From a bacterium D16-50 (GTDB taxonomy: Bacteria; Bacillota; Clostridia; Lachnospirales; Lachnospiraceae): a stretch of 32,005 bases of DNA. The notes under the pieces were generated by a model. It was not told where the DNA came from and searched no databases. It saw nothing but the letters and a program-made list of their open reading frames with translations. A program made the position numbers and the translations under genes. The stretch lies in the NCBI GenBank assembly GCA_003612485.1, contig RAZA01000041.1, positions 1 through 32,005 on the forward strand, written 5' to 3'. This document shows positions 30,238 through 32,005 of this stretch, piece after piece (position 1 is the stretch's first letter; every line of letters begins with the position of its first letter).

Positions 30238-30825
30238 ATGTTTTGTGGAAATTGCGGAAAAGAGATGGAAAACGGCAGCACTTTTTGCCCTTTCTGCGGA
30301 GAGTGCTCTGCGGAAGAAAATACCCCGTCACGGTCAAAGGATGCTGCGGACAAATACCAAAAGCTATTTGTAGATGCCAGAGAACAATATATTGCATCAC
30401 TGGGTGACAGTTATTTAAACAGTTACCTCTCATCTAAAAAAATAGAGCACTGTATTGCCGTATTGTCCAGCAAAAAGCTTTATTTGTATGGAACTATGTA
30501 TGACAGCGATAATGTTCTTGTTTCAAGAAAGCGGATAGAAAAAGTTGTAAATATTGAAGATATCACCGGAACAGGATTTGTATATCAAGAGCCTTCTTTA
30601 TGGAAACTGGTTTTGGGAATAATCCTACTGTTCCCTATTGTCACTGCAATTATAGCGATACCGTTGATGGTCTCTTATCTGAAAGAAAGGCAAAGCTTGT
30701 TTGCAATAGATTATGCAGGCGGACATATTAAATTTGATGTCTCTATCTATGGAATTGCCGAATCGCAAGATTTCCATAAAATGATACGGCGTGTACAAGA
30801 CAGCATAAAGGACAAGAACAAATGA
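30238..30825 (+). CDS. Zinc-ribbon + PH-like membrane protein
   Basis: 195 residues. N-terminal zinc ribbon (CGNCGKEMENG, FCPFCGEC), a polar linker, a beta-rich part (about 65-118; IEHCIAVLSSKKLYLYGTMY, VSRKRIEKVVNIEDI) resembling bacterial PH-like domains, a membrane hairpin (about 121-148), then a second beta-rich part (LFAIDYAGGHIKFDV) and a final helix (FHKMIRRVQDSI). The PH-like fold thus seems split around the membrane pair. GGGAGG precedes the ATG. It overlaps the next gene by 4 nt. I do not recognise a function; zinc-ribbon membrane proteins of this sort are common, uncharacterised accessory genes in Firmicutes. Confidence 0.75.
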   Translation: MFCGNCGKEMENGSTFCPFCGECSAEENTPSRSKDAADKYQKLFVDAREQYIASLGDSYLNSYLSSKKIEHCIAVLSSKKLYLYGTMYDSDNVLVSRKRIEKVVNIEDITGTGFVYQEPSLWKLVLGIILLFPIVTAIIAIPLMVSYLKERQSLFAIDYAGGHIKFDVSIYGIAESQDFHKMIRRVQDSIKDKNK

Positions 30826-31457
30826 TTTACTGTAGCCATTGCAAAAAAGCATTAACCGGGCATGAAATCTCTTACTGTCCCGTTTGTGGAAAGCCGGTGT
30901 CCTCTGGAGAGAATACGATTTCCCCAAATGTGCCAAAAGACAGCATACGATTTCGTCTTTCTTCAAATGATAAGCGTTCTTACAGTATAGATGTCTACTC
31001 AGATAAGGTTGTGTTTGAGGGGAGGTTTTGGTATCTAAAAAACAAAGAGTTTTATCGCTGCCGCACATGCAGAGAGGTGGCATTCATTAAGAATTACATA
31101 GGTATGGGGTATCTTGCAAAACGTTCTTACAGAAAATGTATTGCATTCATTATCGGCGGCACTATACTTGAAATTACAAAAACAATACTTGATAAATTAA
31201 GCGAGTGGGCAGATAAGGCCAATAATTATTTACGGTGGATAGATAAATCCATTGAACTGCCGAAATGGATGACTTACAGTGTCAATACTCTAGTTTGCCT
31301 AAGCGTCATATTGGCACTGGTATTTCTGTTTTCCAAAAAGAAAGTAGTAGAGATTTCTTTTTTGGACAAACGCATCTGCATACCTCAAAGTAGTATAAAT
31401 AGAGCAGAATACAATATGCTGCATCAAAGCATAACGGCTCTCAAAGGAACAAATTGA
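30822..31457 (+). CDS. Zinc-ribbon membrane protein, same layout as its neighbour
   Basis: 211 residues. N-terminal zinc ribbon (YCSHCKKAL, YCPVCGKP), then a beta-rich part (SIDVYSDKVVFEGRFWYL) with a second Cys pair (CRTCRE), a membrane segment (about 107-118), an amphipathic stretch, a second membrane helix (about 151-168; TLVCLSVILALVFLF) and a final beta-helix part (VVEISFLDKRICIP, MLHQSITALK). The order matches the preceding protein: ribbon, beta half, membrane, beta half, helix. Translational coupling by ATGA overlap suggests they act in one complex at the membrane. Function unknown. Composition is AT-rich like the rest of this end of the window. Confidence 0.75.
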   Translation: MIYCSHCKKALTGHEISYCPVCGKPVSSGENTISPNVPKDSIRFRLSSNDKRSYSIDVYSDKVVFEGRFWYLKNKEFYRCRTCREVAFIKNYIGMGYLAKRSYRKCIAFIIGGTILEITKTILDKLSEWADKANNYLRWIDKSIELPKWMTYSVNTLVCLSVILALVFLFSKKKVVEISFLDKRICIPQSSINRAEYNMLHQSITALKGTN

Positions 31458-31574
31458 GCATTTCAAAGGAATAGAGGCTGTAAATTTTTTGTGCCTATGG
31501 AGGAAAAATTCTACCGATAAGATTCAGATATGTACACTTGTGTGTCGAATAAATCATCCCGGTTGCTTCTTTCC

Positions 31575-31690
31575 GTGGGCACTGCCCACACCCGGCCTCT
31601 GGAATAAGAATGGGGACAGCGGCATTCCTATCAGGGTGCGCTGCCCCCTGCCAAAAGGGAAGAGTGGTATTGCTGGCACATAAATACAAG
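31575..31690. other. GC-rich patch with a small palindrome in the 31458-31756 gap
   Basis: GTGGGC ACT GCCCAC (31575-31589) and a following GC-rich stretch stand out from AT-rich surroundings. Short frames exist on both strands but none has a ribosome site or familiar sequence. I see no gene in the gap. Confidence 0.35.
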
Positions 31691-31756
31691 CATAACAACG
31701 TGTGCAATGCGGCCACATATCCACTCCTTTGTTTTCCGCGTCATCAGGAATAAAAA

Positions 31757-31918
31757 TTATGCCATCATAGGCTCACGTTTCCTAATAATAATCTCCACTT
31801 CTTCAATGCTCTTTTCCACGATCTCTGAAATCTGTTCTGTTGTATAGCCTTTCTTGTGCATGTTCATAATTATTTTTGCTTTTTCAGCGTCTTTGATTCC
31901 TTGTGAAAGATTACACAT
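31757..31918 (-). CDS. Small protein resembling the tail of PD-(D/E)XK transposase/nuclease proteins
   Basis: 53 residues from ATG 31918 (56 from ATG 31927), beginning MCNLSQGIKDAEKAK and continuing NMHKKGYTTEQISEIVEKS. MCNLS(Q/E)G followed by a basic helix and a GYT(x)EQI(x)E helix-turn-helix-like end is a pattern I know from the C-termini of Rpn/PD-(D/E)XK transposase-type proteins of Lachnospiraceae; the nuclease part is missing here. GGAGGG lies 11 nt before ATG 31918 and 2 nt before ATG 31927. The AT-rich setting fits mobile or accessory DNA. It may be a remnant or a genuine small protein. Confidence 0.5.
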   Translation of the reverse strand: MCNLSQGIKDAEKAKIIMNMHKKGYTTEQISEIVEKSIEEVEIIIRKREPMMA

Positions 31919-31948
31919 GGCCCCCATTTCCCTCCTAGTATAATAATG

Positions 31949-31969
31949 ATATAGCTACAAGAGCTATAT
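31949..31969. promoter_or_regulatory. 8-bp inverted repeat upstream of the small minus-strand ORF
   Basis: ATATAGCT (31949-31956) and AGCTATAT (31962-31969) are perfect arms around ACAAG, 31 nt before the start codon. It may be an operator or a small hairpin in the leader. Confidence 0.4.
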
Positions 31970-32005
31970 AGTTAACAAGTTACAAAGTCATATCTGATGA
32001 ATAAC

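Noticed and set aside
31489..31716. Short frames on both strands in the GC-rich patch
   Set aside because: No ribosome site, no familiar domain, and the two overlap each other.
1..32005. tRNA, rRNA or complete insertion sequence
   Set aside because: No cloverleaf, rRNA core sequence or full transposase gene with terminal repeats was seen on reading through.

Overview
The window looks like a chromosomal segment of a spore-forming, low-to-mid GC gut-type Clostridia, most likely Lachnospiraceae. The evidence is a GerA-family germinant receptor subunit, a YtaF-type sporulation membrane protein, a TIGR03905/TSCPD protein, a DUF2871 membrane protein, strong AGGAGG-type ribosome binding sites and TTGACA/TATAAT promoters. 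The middle (about 5-29 kb) is GC-richer. Both ends (about 1.2-4.7 kb and 29.4-32 kb) are visibly AT-richer and look like accessory DNA.

Layout. (1) 1-1036: 3' part of a secreted SH3b + CAP protein, closed by a terminator. (2) 1277-2489: XRE regulator plus a small S51-like peptidase. (3) 2745-4629, minus strand: ABC-2 permease, ATPase and YtrA-type GntR regulator behind a consensus promoter with an operator-like palindrome. (4) 4941-6377: DUF2871 membrane protein and an alpha/beta hydrolase. (5) 6406-10918, minus strand: a 16-repeat ankyrin protein, an orphan GerA-type protein and a YtaF-type protein. (6) 11069-14157: polysaccharide deacetylase, DUF436/UPF0340 protein, LytTR response regulator and a soluble GHKL histidine kinase. 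(7) 14362-22014: two consecutive pairs of ABC exporters (A-B, A'-B'), apparently a duplicated heterodimer. (8) 22329-25615: a MacB/BceAB-like ATPase and FtsX permease. The ATPase carries an in-frame 60-bp minisatellite between Walker A and the Q-loop. (9) 25674-27828, minus strand: OmpR-type response regulator and histidine kinase, the kinase with an extra segment in its dimerisation domain. (10) 27879-29325, minus strand: murG and a TSCPD protein. (11) 29533-31457: an AT-rich cassette of zinc-ribbon membrane proteins, the first broken by a one-base frameshift in a poly-T run. (12) 31757-31918: a small ORF resembling the tail of PD-(D/E)XK transposase/nuclease proteins.

How they may work together (inference). 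The 12.7-27.8 kb block reads as an envelope-stress or peptide-export locus. It holds two regulatory pairs, five ABC ATPases, and a MacB-like exporter whose promoter carries three helically phased ATTTAAG repeats, as expected for an OmpR-family regulator. The neighbouring regulator/kinase pair is the obvious candidate controller, and the adjacent murG links the region to lipid II. The zinc-ribbon cassette at 29.5-31.5 kb is the part least explained by known families.
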